Assembly (NCBI GenBank): GCA_910579755.1
Contig: CAJTVB010000023.1
Span: forward strand, 1-53,626
Length of the DNA: 53,626 nt
Reading direction: 5' to 3'
DNA from: an uncultured Acetatifactor sp.
GTDB taxonomy: Bacteria; Bacillota; Clostridia; Lachnospirales; Lachnospiraceae
Below, one piece after another: positions 34,201 to 42,359 of this stretch (its first letter is position 1; the number at the start of each line of letters is the position of its first letter). The notes beneath the pieces are model-generated. The model saw only the letters and a list, made by a program, of their open reading frames with translations. It was not told the origin of the DNA and searched no databases. A program made the position numbers and the translations under genes.

Positions 34201-34711
34201 TCCGGGAAAGGAGGCGGTTCCGGCGGCATTGCTTTATTATCATGTGGAGGATCCGTCGGTGGAAACGCCTGTGGAGCTGACGGATGAGGAGATTCAGGAG
34301 GAGCTGTCCAGGCAGCTGCGCATGCAGGGAGTGGTGAACAGCGATGCCGGAATCGTGGAGCGTCTGGACGGCGAGATGGAGACCCGGTCAGATGTGATTC
34401 CGGTGGAGCGGAAAAAGGACGGTACCTTTTCCGCCCGTTCTTCCGTTTTAACCCGTCAGGAGCTTCAGCTGGTGTCTGATCATGTGAACCGTAGGATCGC
34501 CGGAATCGGCAGGGAAATTCTGGACGGAAGGATTTCTCTGGATCCGTACAAAAAGGGCAGCGAGGAGGCCTGCACCTGGTGTGCATTTAAGAGGGTATGC
34601 GGATTTGAACCTGCCATGCCCGGCTTAAGCATGCGAAAGCTGGAGGAGCTTGACCAGAAGGAAATCCTGGAGAGAATGTCGGAGGGCGCGCCGGCGACAG
34701 ACATTGGATGA
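31286..34711 (+). CDS. addB: ATP-dependent helicase/nuclease subunit B (AddB)
   Basis: The protein has 1141 residues from the ATG at 31286, which overlaps the glycosylase stop. An N-terminal ATP-binding motif GPSGAGKS is followed by inactivated-helicase regions. The C-terminal nuclease domain contains KVIDYKSGQKHFDL (Asp/Lys active-site motif). The cysteines of the 4Fe-4S clamp lie in CAACAYRHF and CTWCAFKRVCGF. Together with AddA it processes double-strand breaks and loads RecA at Chi-type sites. The stop codon falls in the first unit of a 24-bp tandem repeat, so the last residues (APATDIG) may be repeat-derived. Confidence 0.96.
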   Translation: MSLKFIFGPSGAGKSRYLYEEITRRAAQEPRRNFLIIVPDQFTMETQKDLVLLNDRGGILNIDVLSFGRLSHRILEEVGDEEIPVLDDTGKSLVLQKVAAGLKDDLPALGSFLHRQGYIHEVKSAISEFMQYGISTEDVALLADYAKKRGALVQKLKDLQVLYRGFQEYIEGNFITTEEKLDVLCRSLHKSRLLPGSVVAFDGFTGFTPIQNRVICELMRCSGQVIMALTLGAGEDPYRVDGEQQLFHLTKKTVASLDRLAEEAGVERDQDIFLQNDRDRFQEAPALRHLEQNLFRYACRPFTEEQQQIRLFETTTPREEVHQTGLLIRELIRREGLAYRDMALIMGDLEGYAPYVETEFSRMEIPCYIDRTRAIVLNPMIEYIKSALEMFLKDFSYESVFHYLRSGLAGMKPEEVDVLENYCIAVGMKGYRRYSRLFTHKTARMKEGEEALAEVNCLRERLMEQVEMLHMQEQEPVKSYVNKLYDFLVQNHVQDQLASCQALFERQGQPARAREYAQIYRLVMELLDQIYQLLGDETITLREFADILEAGFGEIQVGTIPQNVDRVVVGDMERTRLKQVKVLFFLGVNDGNIPKNASKGGIISDMDREFLRQSKLELAPSPRQKMYIQRLYLYLNMTKPSRQLYLSWSKTGSGGKSLRPAYLVETVRKLFPGIQVDFPEQRSALEGIVTRREGMGYLARELREYASGPLEPERVKELYTIYSAYGESQLQGKRDFLTEAAFKRYKDGALSKAVARALYGKYLECSVTRLETYAACAYRHFLQYGLTLQERQDFSFETVDMGNVYHGVLEQFARKLEEEHYTWFDFPREFGERAVKEALESCAAAYGDTVLYSTARNEYAITRMGRILTRTVMTLQKQLRKGSFRPDAYELSFRFADDLKSIRVTLSDQEKMRLQGRIDRIDVTEDDTCVYVKVIDYKSGQKHFDLAAVYYGLQLQLVLYMNAALELEAGRHPGKEAVPAALLYYHVEDPSVETPVELTDEEIQEELSRQLRMQGVVNSDAGIVERLDGEMETRSDVIPVERKKDGTFSARSSVLTRQELQLVSDHVNRRIAGIGREILDGRISLDPYKKGSEEACTWCAFKRVCGFEPAMPGLSMRKLEELDQKEILERMSEGAPATDIG

Positions 34712-34795
34712 GGCGCGGTGCCTGACATCGGATGAAGTGCAGTGATAGACGTCGGATGAAGTGCGGCGTCTGACATCGGATGAAGTGCAGGCGGC
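34700..34795 (+). repeat. Four tandem 24-bp units between addB and addA
   Basis: Units begin GACATTGGATGAGGCG (34700), GACATCGGATGAAGTG (34724), GACGTCGGATGAAGTG (34748) and GACATCGGATGAAGTG (34772). The first unit contains the addB stop. Because 24 is a multiple of 3, units in the addB frame each offer a TGA. Confidence 0.9.
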
Positions 34796-34840
34796 AGACA
34801 GGAGATAAAATGTGGATAACAGATGGGAGTATTTGAAAGT

Positions 34841-37800
34841 ATGGCCATATCATTCACACCGGAACAGCAAAGAGTCATTGAATTACATCATTGTAACATT
34901 CTGGTTTCCGCGGCAGCGGGCAGCGGCAAGACAGCGGTGCTGGTGGAGAGGATCATACAGATGGTCTGTGACGGGGAACATCCCGTGGATGTGGATCGTC
35001 TTCTGATCGTTACCTTTACCAACGCAGCGGCGGCGGAAATGCGGGAGCGGATCGCCGCAGGGATTGCCGCCAGGCTTGCACAGAATCCGGAGTCAGAGCA
35101 TATTCAGAGACAGGCTACGCTGCTGCACAATGCGCAGATCACTACCATCGACAGCTTTTGTCTTTTTCTGCTGCGGAATCATTTTAATGAGATTGGTCTG
35201 GATCCGGCCTTTCGGATCGCCGACGATGGAGAAATCCGGCTGATGCAGCAGGAGGTGCTGGCAGAGCTGATGGAGGACGGATACCGGGAGGGCGGCGAGG
35301 CCTTCCGGTATTGCGTGGAATATTTCTGCCCCGGAGGAAAGGAAAGAACCCTGGAGCAGCATATTTTAAAGCTGTCCCGGTACGCGGCAAGCTTTCCCTG
35401 GCCTGCCCAATGGCTGGAGGAGAGAAAGCAGGATTATGCGGCGGGGAATGTGGAGGAAATTTGTGAGAGTGATTACGGCAGATATCTTACCCGATATCTG
35501 AGCCGGATGGTCAAAGGGTGCGCGGAAAAAATGAAGCAGGTCCAGAGACTGTGCCAGGCCCCGGAAGGTCCGTATATGTATGGAGAGATGGCGGATCAGG
35601 AGCTGGAAATGCTGGAAGAGCTGGCACGGTGCCGTTCTTTGGCGGATTTCGAGAGGAAGCTTCCCGCGGCGTCCTTTGGCCGCCTTTCCTCCAAAAAGGA
35701 CGATAGTGTATCCCCCAGGCTGCGGGAGCAGGCCAAGGCGCTTAGGGCGGACGTAAAGGACTGCATTCAGGATCTGACGGAAAAAATATTTGCAACGCCT
35801 CTGGCCCTGGCGGCGGACCGTGGAAAGGCCTGCGGGGAGCCGGTGTGCACACTGCTTGATCTGGTGCTGGACTTTGACCGGCGTATGCTGGAAAAAAAGC
35901 GGGAGAAGAAGGTGATTGATTTTTCCGACATGGAGCATTTTGCCCTGGATATTCTGCTGGAGCATGAAGACGGAGAGATCAGACCAAGCTCCGTAGCCCG
36001 GGAGTACCGCCAGCATTTTGCGGAGATCCTGATCGACGAATATCAGGACAGCAATCTGGTGCAGGAATATTTGCTGCAGGCCGTCTCCGGGGAGGAGGAC
36101 GGATGCTTCAACCGTTTCATGGTGGGGGACGTAAAACAGAGCATTTATCAATTCCGACTGGCCAGGCCGGAGCTGTTTATGGAAAAATACAATACGTATA
36201 CTCCGGAATTTCCAGAGAGTGTCTCTGTGGCTGCCGGGGATGCTTCTGCGTCTGGGGACAGAGCTTCTGCGCCTTCAGAATGCATATCCATGCCCTTGGC
36301 TGGCTGTCGGAGGATTGATCTGAGCAAAAATTTCCGAAGCAGGGTGCAGGTGGTGGAGGCGGTCAACGATGTGTTTTCACGTATAATGAGCCTGGAGGCA
36401 GGAGGGATTGCTTACGATGAACGGGCGGCTCTGTACCCTGGGGCAATGTATCCGGAATGGACGGGAAACGAACCGGATTTGGGGAAAACACATGCGGAAG
36501 AAGAGGAACCAGAAGAACCAGGGGAACCAGGGGAACTGCGTCTGGAGGAAGAGCCTGGGGAAAGATCCGGAGCGGGGGTGGAAGATGCGCCGGATAAAGG
36601 GGGCGAAGCAGCCGTAGAATGGAGCAACGATACAGAACTGATTCTGGTGGATAAGCCGGACAAGGCTTCCGGCGCAGAGGCAAAGCAGGCAGAAGCAAGG
36701 GCCATAGCCGCAAAAATCAAAAAGCTGAGAGAAGGTTTTTTTGTGACGGATCGGGAGGCCGGCGGAATGCGTCCTGCCAGGTATTCCGACATGGTGATTC
36801 TGCTTCGCACCAACAGCGGCTGGGACGAGGAGTTTCAGTCCGTATTGGAGGGGGAAGGAATTCCGGTGCATATTACCGCCAGGACCGGGTATTTTGCCGC
36901 GACAGAGGTACAGGAGCTGCTGCAGCTGCTGCGGGTGCTGGACAACCCCCGGCAGGATATTCCGTTGTTCGGGGTGATGAGATCTGTTTTCGGCGGTTTT
37001 ACCGAGGAGGAGATTGCTCTGATCCGCAGCGCCCTGCGGGACTGCAGCCTATACGAGGCCCTGGAGGAGTATGCGCAGAAGTCCTGTGAGAAGTGCAGAG
37101 AGGATTCGGAAGCCTTTTGCATGTCTATTGCGCAGAAGACAACGGATTTTCTGGATATGCTGCGGTCTTATCGGGCCTGTACGGTTTATCTGCCCATTCG
37201 GGAGCTGCTCACAAAGCTGGTGGATGACTTTGACTATCTGGATTATGTGACGGCGCTTCCCGGGGGCAGCAAGCGCCGGGCCAATGTGGAAATGCTTTTC
37301 ACCCGCGCCTCGGATTTTGAAAAAACCAGTTATTTTGGGCTGTTTCACTTTGTACGGTATATAGAGCAGCTGGAAAAATATGATGTGGATTATGGTGAGG
37401 CGGGGCTTCTGGATGAAAATGCGGATGTGGTACGGATTATGAGCATCCATAAAAGCAAGGGCCTGGAATTTCCCATTACCTTTGTGGCCGGCTTAAGCAA
37501 GAGATTTAACATGCAGGATGTGAACCAGCCACTGATCGTAGACATGGATCTGGGGCTGGCTGCCGACTATGTAGATCCGGTGCGAAGAGTCCGGGGCAGG
37601 ACGCTGCGCCGGGCTGCAGTAGCCTGTAAGCTGCGGGAGGACAGCCTTGCGGAGGAGCTTCGGGTACTCTATGTGGCAATGACCAGGGCGAAGGAGAAGC
37701 TGATCCTGACGGCGGTTACGGAAGATGCTTTTGAGAAGGCGGAAGCGCTGGCGGCAGAGAGGGCGGAGGGAGTGGAGAAATGTCTGTCCTATGTGGATTT

Positions 37801-38773
37801 TACCCGAGCCTCGGGATTTCTGGATTTTTTGCTGCCGGTGATAAGCCGCACCTGTGTCAGAATATCCGCCACAGGCGCGGAGGAGCAGGCCGCCGGGGAA
37901 CTGAAGGAGCAGGTGGAATTGTCTGACAAAAGGCTTTTGCTGGAGCAGGCGGAAAGCCTGGGGGACGGAGAAGCGCTGGAGAGACTGCGGGAGAGGCTGA
38001 ACGCTGCCTATCCATACGCAGGTCTTGGAGGCTTGTATACCAAAACAACCGTATCGGAATTAAAGATCGCCGCCATGGCAGACCGGGATGAGGAAGCCTA
38101 TCATACTTTTGAGGAAAAGGAGGTACAGCCCTACATTCCCGCCTTCCGCAGGGAGGAAGAAAAGACCAGCGGCGCCGTGCGGGGAAGCGCCTTCCATAGA
38201 GTCATGGAGCTGCTGGATTTTGAAGGCATTTTAGGGGCGGCAGCAGGATTGGACTGTGACGGCGGCAGTGACGGAGATTTTCCGGCGGATTATCAGGAAT
38301 ATTCAGTACGTCTGGACTCCCGGAGGCTGGCCGGGCTTCTTCATGGTTTTCTGGAGGGAGAGGTGGAAAGCAGGCGCCTGAGCCGGGAATATTTTGAGGC
38401 GGTGAGGGAGAAAAAAATTCTGCATTTTCTGGAAAGCTCTCTGGCCTTTCGCTTGTGGCGTGCCCAGCGGGCCGGAAAGCTGTACCGTGAACAGCCCTTT
38501 GTGATGGGAATCAGCGCCCGCCGGCTGGGAGAGGAATTTCCGAAGGAGGAAAAGGTGCTTATCCAGGGAATCATTGACGTGTTTTTTGAAGAGGAGGACG
38601 GTCTGGTGCTGCTGGATTATAAGACGGATACAGTGAAGACCGGAGGGGAGCTGTGGAACCGTTACGAGACTCAGATGGACTATTATCAGGAGGCTGTGGA
38701 GCGGCTTATGAAGCGCAGAGTGAAGGAGAAACTATTGTATTCCTTTCATTTGGAGGAGACGGTGGAGGGATAA
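34841..38773 (+). CDS. addA: ATP-dependent helicase/nuclease subunit A (AddA)
   Basis: The protein has 1310 residues from the ATG at 34841 (MAISFTPEQQ). An in-frame ATG at 34823 is possible but less well spaced from a ribosome site. It is a UvrD-type helicase: Walker A SAAAGSGKTAVL, motif Ia TFTNAAAAEMRERI, DEYQDSN, VGDVKQSIYQFR, SIHKSKGLEFPITF and LRVLYVAMTRAKEKL. A C-terminal RecB-type nuclease has LLDYKTD. The unusual part is a low-complexity acidic insert of roughly 100 residues (about 540-640), with EEEEPEEPGEPGE and GGEAAVE, between helicase motifs. Repetitive GAACCAGGG-like DNA encodes it. It partners AddB in break repair. Confidence 0.96.
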   Translation: MAISFTPEQQRVIELHHCNILVSAAAGSGKTAVLVERIIQMVCDGEHPVDVDRLLIVTFTNAAAAEMRERIAAGIAARLAQNPESEHIQRQATLLHNAQITTIDSFCLFLLRNHFNEIGLDPAFRIADDGEIRLMQQEVLAELMEDGYREGGEAFRYCVEYFCPGGKERTLEQHILKLSRYAASFPWPAQWLEERKQDYAAGNVEEICESDYGRYLTRYLSRMVKGCAEKMKQVQRLCQAPEGPYMYGEMADQELEMLEELARCRSLADFERKLPAASFGRLSSKKDDSVSPRLREQAKALRADVKDCIQDLTEKIFATPLALAADRGKACGEPVCTLLDLVLDFDRRMLEKKREKKVIDFSDMEHFALDILLEHEDGEIRPSSVAREYRQHFAEILIDEYQDSNLVQEYLLQAVSGEEDGCFNRFMVGDVKQSIYQFRLARPELFMEKYNTYTPEFPESVSVAAGDASASGDRASAPSECISMPLAGCRRIDLSKNFRSRVQVVEAVNDVFSRIMSLEAGGIAYDERAALYPGAMYPEWTGNEPDLGKTHAEEEEPEEPGEPGELRLEEEPGERSGAGVEDAPDKGGEAAVEWSNDTELILVDKPDKASGAEAKQAEARAIAAKIKKLREGFFVTDREAGGMRPARYSDMVILLRTNSGWDEEFQSVLEGEGIPVHITARTGYFAATEVQELLQLLRVLDNPRQDIPLFGVMRSVFGGFTEEEIALIRSALRDCSLYEALEEYAQKSCEKCREDSEAFCMSIAQKTTDFLDMLRSYRACTVYLPIRELLTKLVDDFDYLDYVTALPGGSKRRANVEMLFTRASDFEKTSYFGLFHFVRYIEQLEKYDVDYGEAGLLDENADVVRIMSIHKSKGLEFPITFVAGLSKRFNMQDVNQPLIVDMDLGLAADYVDPVRRVRGRTLRRAAVACKLREDSLAEELRVLYVAMTRAKEKLILTAVTEDAFEKAEALAAERAEGVEKCLSYVDFTRASGFLDFLLPVISRTCVRISATGAEEQAAGELKEQVELSDKRLLLEQAESLGDGEALERLRERLNAAYPYAGLGGLYTKTTVSELKIAAMADRDEEAYHTFEEKEVQPYIPAFRREEEKTSGAVRGSAFHRVMELLDFEGILGAAAGLDCDGGSDGDFPADYQEYSVRLDSRRLAGLLHGFLEGEVESRRLSREYFEAVREKKILHFLESSLAFRLWRAQRAGKLYREQPFVMGISARRLGEEFPKEEKVLIQGIIDVFFEEEDGLVLLDYKTDTVKTGGELWNRYETQMDYYQEAVERLMKRRVKEKLLYSFHLEETVEG

Positions 38774-38927
38774 GAACAGCGAGAATTGCGTTATTGAGTG
38801 GAAAGGATGAAAGATGAAAGAATAGTATTTACAAAATAATATGGTCATTGTATAATCAAAGAGCGCATTGTCTTTAATGGAAGATAACAAAAAATGAACT
38901 GAAAATGAAGTAAAGTGAACGATTCGG

Positions 38928-38956
38928 TTGACTTAGTGTGTGGGACATGTTAAAAT
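38928..38956 (+). promoter_or_regulatory. Strong promoter of the nitrilase cassette
   Basis: TTGACT (38928-38933), 17 bp and TAAAAT (38951-38956). The start codon at 38972 is only 15 bp beyond the -10 box. A transcript from here would have a leader of about 9 nt and would lose the GAGGA at 38957-38961 as ribosome site. Either the message is nearly leaderless or the main promoter lies further upstream in the A/T-rich 38774-38927. Confidence 0.55.
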
Positions 38957-38971
38957 GAGGATACAAAAAGA

Positions 38972-40462
38972 ATGAAAATGACAAAAGCACAGTCTGTGTC
39001 TTTGATGAATGCAGTGGCGATATTGTTGAGCTATATCAGTAAATTTTCCAAGCCGTTTCAATTTATTCACGCTTTGTCCGGATTTGAACCCGCGGCGGCA
39101 GACATTTATGCAGAGATGGAGGAATGTCTGAAGCAGGGCAGGGATGTTGATGAGTTTATAGTAAAATTACAGGAAAAAATAGAAGTCGTAGTATTTAAGG
39201 AAAGCCAGGTTAATATGCTTAGGGCATATCATCTTTGCATGTGGCTGGATGATATGATAACTTATGAAGATGTGGCCGGGCGTAAATTGTCAATATATAA
39301 TCTGGTTCCATTAAGAGCATTTTCCTATGTGGCAATAGACACATTGAATGACAACTGTACGGAAACCGGTATATGTATTCATCCCAAACTGCCTATATTC
39401 AAATCATTTTCTATTATGGATGATGGTACGGAAAAGGAAAAGACTATGTCATGCCGGGATGCATTTACCGGAATGAATGGAGAACTTCGTAAAATCAGCT
39501 ATTGTAAATGGAGCAGTGAGTACATTGTTCACAATGTAATTATACCATATGAATATGTGGAGAAGGATGAGAGGAGTGCCAAGGGAAATTTAAGGATAGG
39601 ATTTATTCCCATATCTGATAAAACGGACTTAATCGTTCCCGATTACAAAATTGTTAAAGATGGTAAATATCAGATGAATAAGATGTATATTGATCATCCG
39701 AGACATGAGGAAGTAATACACACTCGTTTGAGGCATGGACTTGAGCTGGCTTGCAGGAATAAGGCTGATATTGTATTTTCGCCGGAAATGCTGGGAACGG
39801 ATCAGACAGAGAAGCAGCAGGGCAATTATAATGAATTTGTGCGGCAGGTATATGACGAAGCAGTTATGAATGATCATAAGCCTCCGATGATCACGGTAGT
39901 GCCGACGCGCTGGTGCAGGGGAATTAACAGCGCCTCCATTGTATATCGGGACGGCCGTATCCTGGGAAGGCAGAAAAAATATACGCCGTATATTAATTTT
40001 AAATGCTGTTCAGCAGAGGGACTCCGCCCGGAAAAAACCAAAGAGTTATATTTGATACATGTATATGGCGTTCATCGGATTGCAATATCGATTTGCGCGG
40101 AATTTATAGATGGATTTGACAGTAATTTTATTTGCGGACAATTAGGAGCAACATTGGTGATTGTCCCTTCCTTTTCTCATGGGGAAAGAGATTTTGTCAA
40201 TCAGTTGGGGACGCTTTTTCCTTATGGAACCAGTGTAGTCTGGGGAGATTGCTGCGGGGCTGTTGTTCACAGCCCGAAAATTATCGGGGGATGCAGTCTT
40301 ATCGGAGCGAATGAGATACATAAAATGGGAGACAATTGCAAATGTAAGTTTTCATGTGACGGCAGTAAAGGTTGTCTGTTTTTGATAGAACTGCCTTTGC
40401 AGGTAATGTATTCCAAAAGCAGGATGTCATCACATCAGCCGGTCAGGCATATATTACAGTGA
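38972..40462 (+). CDS. Nitrilase-superfamily (carbon-nitrogen hydrolase) protein with novel N-terminal domain
   Basis: The protein has 496 residues. Residues 1-205 form a mainly helical domain I do not recognise. From LRIGFIPISD onward is a nitrilase fold with a complete triad: Glu272 in VFSPEMLG, Lys336 in GRQKKYTPY and Cys375 in ISICAEFIDG. Metabolic nitrilases are usually ~270-320 residues without such an N-terminal domain. Stand-alone or fused nitrilase domains also occur in bacterial defence proteins (DRT1-type reverse transcriptases carry one), but no RT motifs are present here. It is first of three closely spaced genes, all more A/T-rich than their neighbours. The substrate is unknown. 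Confidence 0.8.
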   Translation: MKMTKAQSVSLMNAVAILLSYISKFSKPFQFIHALSGFEPAAADIYAEMEECLKQGRDVDEFIVKLQEKIEVVVFKESQVNMLRAYHLCMWLDDMITYEDVAGRKLSIYNLVPLRAFSYVAIDTLNDNCTETGICIHPKLPIFKSFSIMDDGTEKEKTMSCRDAFTGMNGELRKISYCKWSSEYIVHNVIIPYEYVEKDERSAKGNLRIGFIPISDKTDLIVPDYKIVKDGKYQMNKMYIDHPRHEEVIHTRLRHGLELACRNKADIVFSPEMLGTDQTEKQQGNYNEFVRQVYDEAVMNDHKPPMITVVPTRWCRGINSASIVYRDGRILGRQKKYTPYINFKCCSAEGLRPEKTKELYLIHVYGVHRIAISICAEFIDGFDSNFICGQLGATLVIVPSFSHGERDFVNQLGTLFPYGTSVVWGDCCGAVVHSPKIIGGCSLIGANEIHKMGDNCKCKFSCDGSKGCLFLIELPLQVMYSKSRMSSHQPVRHILQ

Positions 40463-40489
40463 TATAGGTATTGATGAGGAGGATTTCAT

Positions 40490-41317
40490 ATGGATGAGAC
40501 AAGCGTAATTCAGAACAAGATTGATATTGCACAGGAATTATCGGATAAAAATTATGAAAAGCTCATTGGTTACGCAGATGAAATCCAAAAAGAAGTCATT
40601 CATCATTGGCAGACCAAGGACAACAGGGCATTAGAGGGATTGATATTAAAGAGCAGAAATATTTTAAATTTTTGGACGGACTCTATCATAAAAAAGAGAT
40701 TATGGGTTGCCCTTGTAAGATGCGGCGCATGGATTGGGACGCTGGAGACCATCGAAAAATCACTTTATGAGGAAAGCATGGATTTGTGGTCGCAAAAGCG
40801 GCTGTATAAAAATATTTCCTCTATAAAGCATCTCACGGAGATCATCAGGCTTCTGGAAGTAAAGGGTGTGATGACTCATAGTGAAATGGTAGAGGAGCTG
40901 CATCTGAGGCATGCTTCCACACTTACAGAGATCATGAAGAAAGTTGCGGAGCTGGAACTTGTGGATGTACGAAGAGCAGGAAAATACAATCTGTATTCGC
41001 TGACAGATGCAGGAGTGCGTTATGCCAGGCAGATGCGTGCGGGTGAGGACAGGCAGAATCTTCTGAAAAAAATCAAAAGTGAATACGGCATAAGGAGAAG
41101 TGAGGCATCATTGGATTCTTATCTGCAGTCTGCAGACGAGGGAATGTCTGTCAAACCAGGACAGGCATTAAAGATTAAATTAGATGATACCAGACCTCAG
41201 AATGTGAAAGTGGAGGCCATGATGAAGGAGATATCGTATGATGAAGAAATAGAATATATATCCTTCACAACTAAAGCGGCCAAAGAGAAAAAGTTTGTTT
41301 ATGAAGCGGGGGCATGA
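40490..41317 (+). CDS. Winged-helix DNA-binding-like protein of the nitrilase cassette
   Basis: The protein has 275 residues, with GAGGAGG before the ATG, 27 nt after the nitrilase gene. The N-terminal ~115 residues are helical (NYEKLIGYADEIQKEV, LKSRNILNFWTDSII). The middle (about 118-185) reads as a winged helix: ITEIIRLLEVKGVMTHSEMV-like order, a recognition helix near HASTLTEIMKKVAELELV, and a wing NLYSLTDAGVRYARQM. The C-terminal ~85 residues are charged and may be flexible. It could regulate the cassette, or act as a partner that senses nucleic acid. No known family name is claimed. Confidence 0.75.
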   Translation: MDETSVIQNKIDIAQELSDKNYEKLIGYADEIQKEVIHHWQTKDNRALEGLILKSRNILNFWTDSIIKKRLWVALVRCGAWIGTLETIEKSLYEESMDLWSQKRLYKNISSIKHLTEIIRLLEVKGVMTHSEMVEELHLRHASTLTEIMKKVAELELVDVRRAGKYNLYSLTDAGVRYARQMRAGEDRQNLLKKIKSEYGIRRSEASLDSYLQSADEGMSVKPGQALKIKLDDTRPQNVKVEAMMKEISYDEEIEYISFTTKAAKEKKFVYEAGA

Positions 41318-41321
41318 GTAT

Positions 41322-41954
41322 ATGGAAAAGGAAAGCTTATTAAATACACTGGACAAGGCGACTGCAAACGCTGTTGATGTTTACTTTGATCTTTATACAA
41401 CATATTTTGAAGATGGCAAAGAACCGGAAGAAGCGTTGAGGACGATTTTGGAATATCCCAATGAAATAGGAGATACGAAGGATAAAAATCCTCAAAGCAT
41501 TTCGCTGCAGGATGAGACAAAGCTCTTTTTTTCATTGGAAGAACTGATATGCGGTATAGCTGAGCGGTTGGCAGAAATGAATCTTCCACAGGACGAATAT
41601 TATAAAAAGCTTTATAGAAATGTTTTCAATTCTGACAATGAACTCTATCCGCAAAGTAAAGAAGAAAAAGTAATTGCCCTAAAAATTTTATCGGAAAGGG
41701 CCGTGGCAGTTCCTTATTTTCCCATTGAGGAAATGGATAAGATTTCCAAGGAGGAATTTGAGCAAACAGTCCAGGACTTGCGTCCCAGTATACAGGAGGC
41801 CTTTTGTATGCTGCAGCGGCGGTTTTCTAACATGCCTGAACGTATTGCTCAAATTTTAAGAATAGCAGATAAAATAACTGACAAAAGAGAAAAGATTATT
41901 TTTTGGACAGTTATCATAAATAAAATGCGAAGCGTAAATAAAAACAGAGAATAA
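41322..41954 (+). CDS. Uncharacterised helical protein, third gene of the nitrilase cassette
   Basis: The protein has 210 residues from the ATG at 41322, with a G-rich ribosome site overlapping the end of the previous gene (4-nt gap), so it is coupled to it. The sequence is acidic and predicted helical throughout (ATANAVDVYFDLYTTYFEDG, EELICGIAERLAEM, LQRRFSNMPERIAQILRIAD). It has no signal peptide, membrane segment or recognisable motif. Coupling to the winged-helix gene suggests a stable complex or shared function. Confidence 0.7.
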   Translation: MEKESLLNTLDKATANAVDVYFDLYTTYFEDGKEPEEALRTILEYPNEIGDTKDKNPQSISLQDETKLFFSLEELICGIAERLAEMNLPQDEYYKKLYRNVFNSDNELYPQSKEEKVIALKILSERAVAVPYFPIEEMDKISKEEFEQTVQDLRPSIQEAFCMLQRRFSNMPERIAQILRIADKITDKREKIIFWTVIINKMRSVNKNRE

Positions 41955-41962
41955 TGTATTTT

Positions 41963-41980
41963 GAGCCATAAAAACGCTTG
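41963..41980 (+). repeat. Short dispersed sequence shared with 50507-50525
   Basis: GAGCCATAAAAACGCTTG here and GAGCCTATAAAAACGCTTG at 50507 differ by one inserted base. Each lies just after an island-like region, so they could be ends of a lost insertion element. Confidence 0.4.
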
Positions 41981-42058
41981 CAGGCAAAGAGCTGCTTTCT
42001 TTTGTCATGCTGATCCGGTAATGCGGAGGGCTGCTGCAGAGTAGGAAGAATGGCGGGG

Positions 42059-42084
42059 GCACCTCCTGTTGGGGTGCTCTTTTT
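42059..42084 (+). terminator. Rho-independent terminator after the nitrilase cassette
   Basis: GCACCTC and GGGGTGC form a 7-bp stem around CTGTT, followed by CTTTTT. Confidence 0.65.
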
Positions 42085-42106
42085 GGTCTGCTGAAGGAGG
42101 ATAGGA

Positions 42107-42307
42107 TTGTCCGGCGGAAAATCAGGAGATATTGTAAGAGATCACGGAGCAGATCCGGGACACGGTGGAGATTACGGAGGGTTCAGCGTTAAAAATCGGG
42201 AGGGTCAGTCTTATGAGCCGGGTATGGGGCTTGACAAATCCGGTCCCGGGGAATATAGTTCACTGTGGCCGGGTTTGATGCCTGGCAAAAGACGGCTTCA
42301 GGTCTGA
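42107..42307 (+). CDS. Small glycine-rich ORF with a strong ribosome site, uncertain
   Basis: A TTG codon at 42107 lies 6 nt after a perfect AGGAGG (42095-42100). It opens 66 codons rich in Gly, Asp and Pro (SGGKSGDIVRDHGADPGHGG, then GMGLDKSGPGEYSSLWPG). It resembles no family I know. It could be a small secreted-peptide precursor, a degenerate leader, or chance. It lies between the cassette terminator and folC, and occupies most of the 41955-42359 spacer. Confidence 0.35.
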   Translation: MSGGKSGDIVRDHGADPGHGGDYGGFSVKNREGQSYEPGMGLDKSGPGEYSSLWPGLMPGKRRLQV

Positions 42308-42359
42308 GAAATGCTTAGGGGATACATCAAGAGCACCTGCGCCGGCAGGGAGGGCGGTT

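Noticed and set aside
34700..34795. CRISPR array between addB and addA
   Set aside because: Units are contiguous with no spacers; it is a plain tandem repeat.
38972..40462. Glutamine-dependent NAD synthetase or biotinidase-type metabolic nitrilase
   Set aside because: There is no C-terminal synthetase domain, the N-terminal 205 residues match neither, and the gene neighbourhood is not metabolic.
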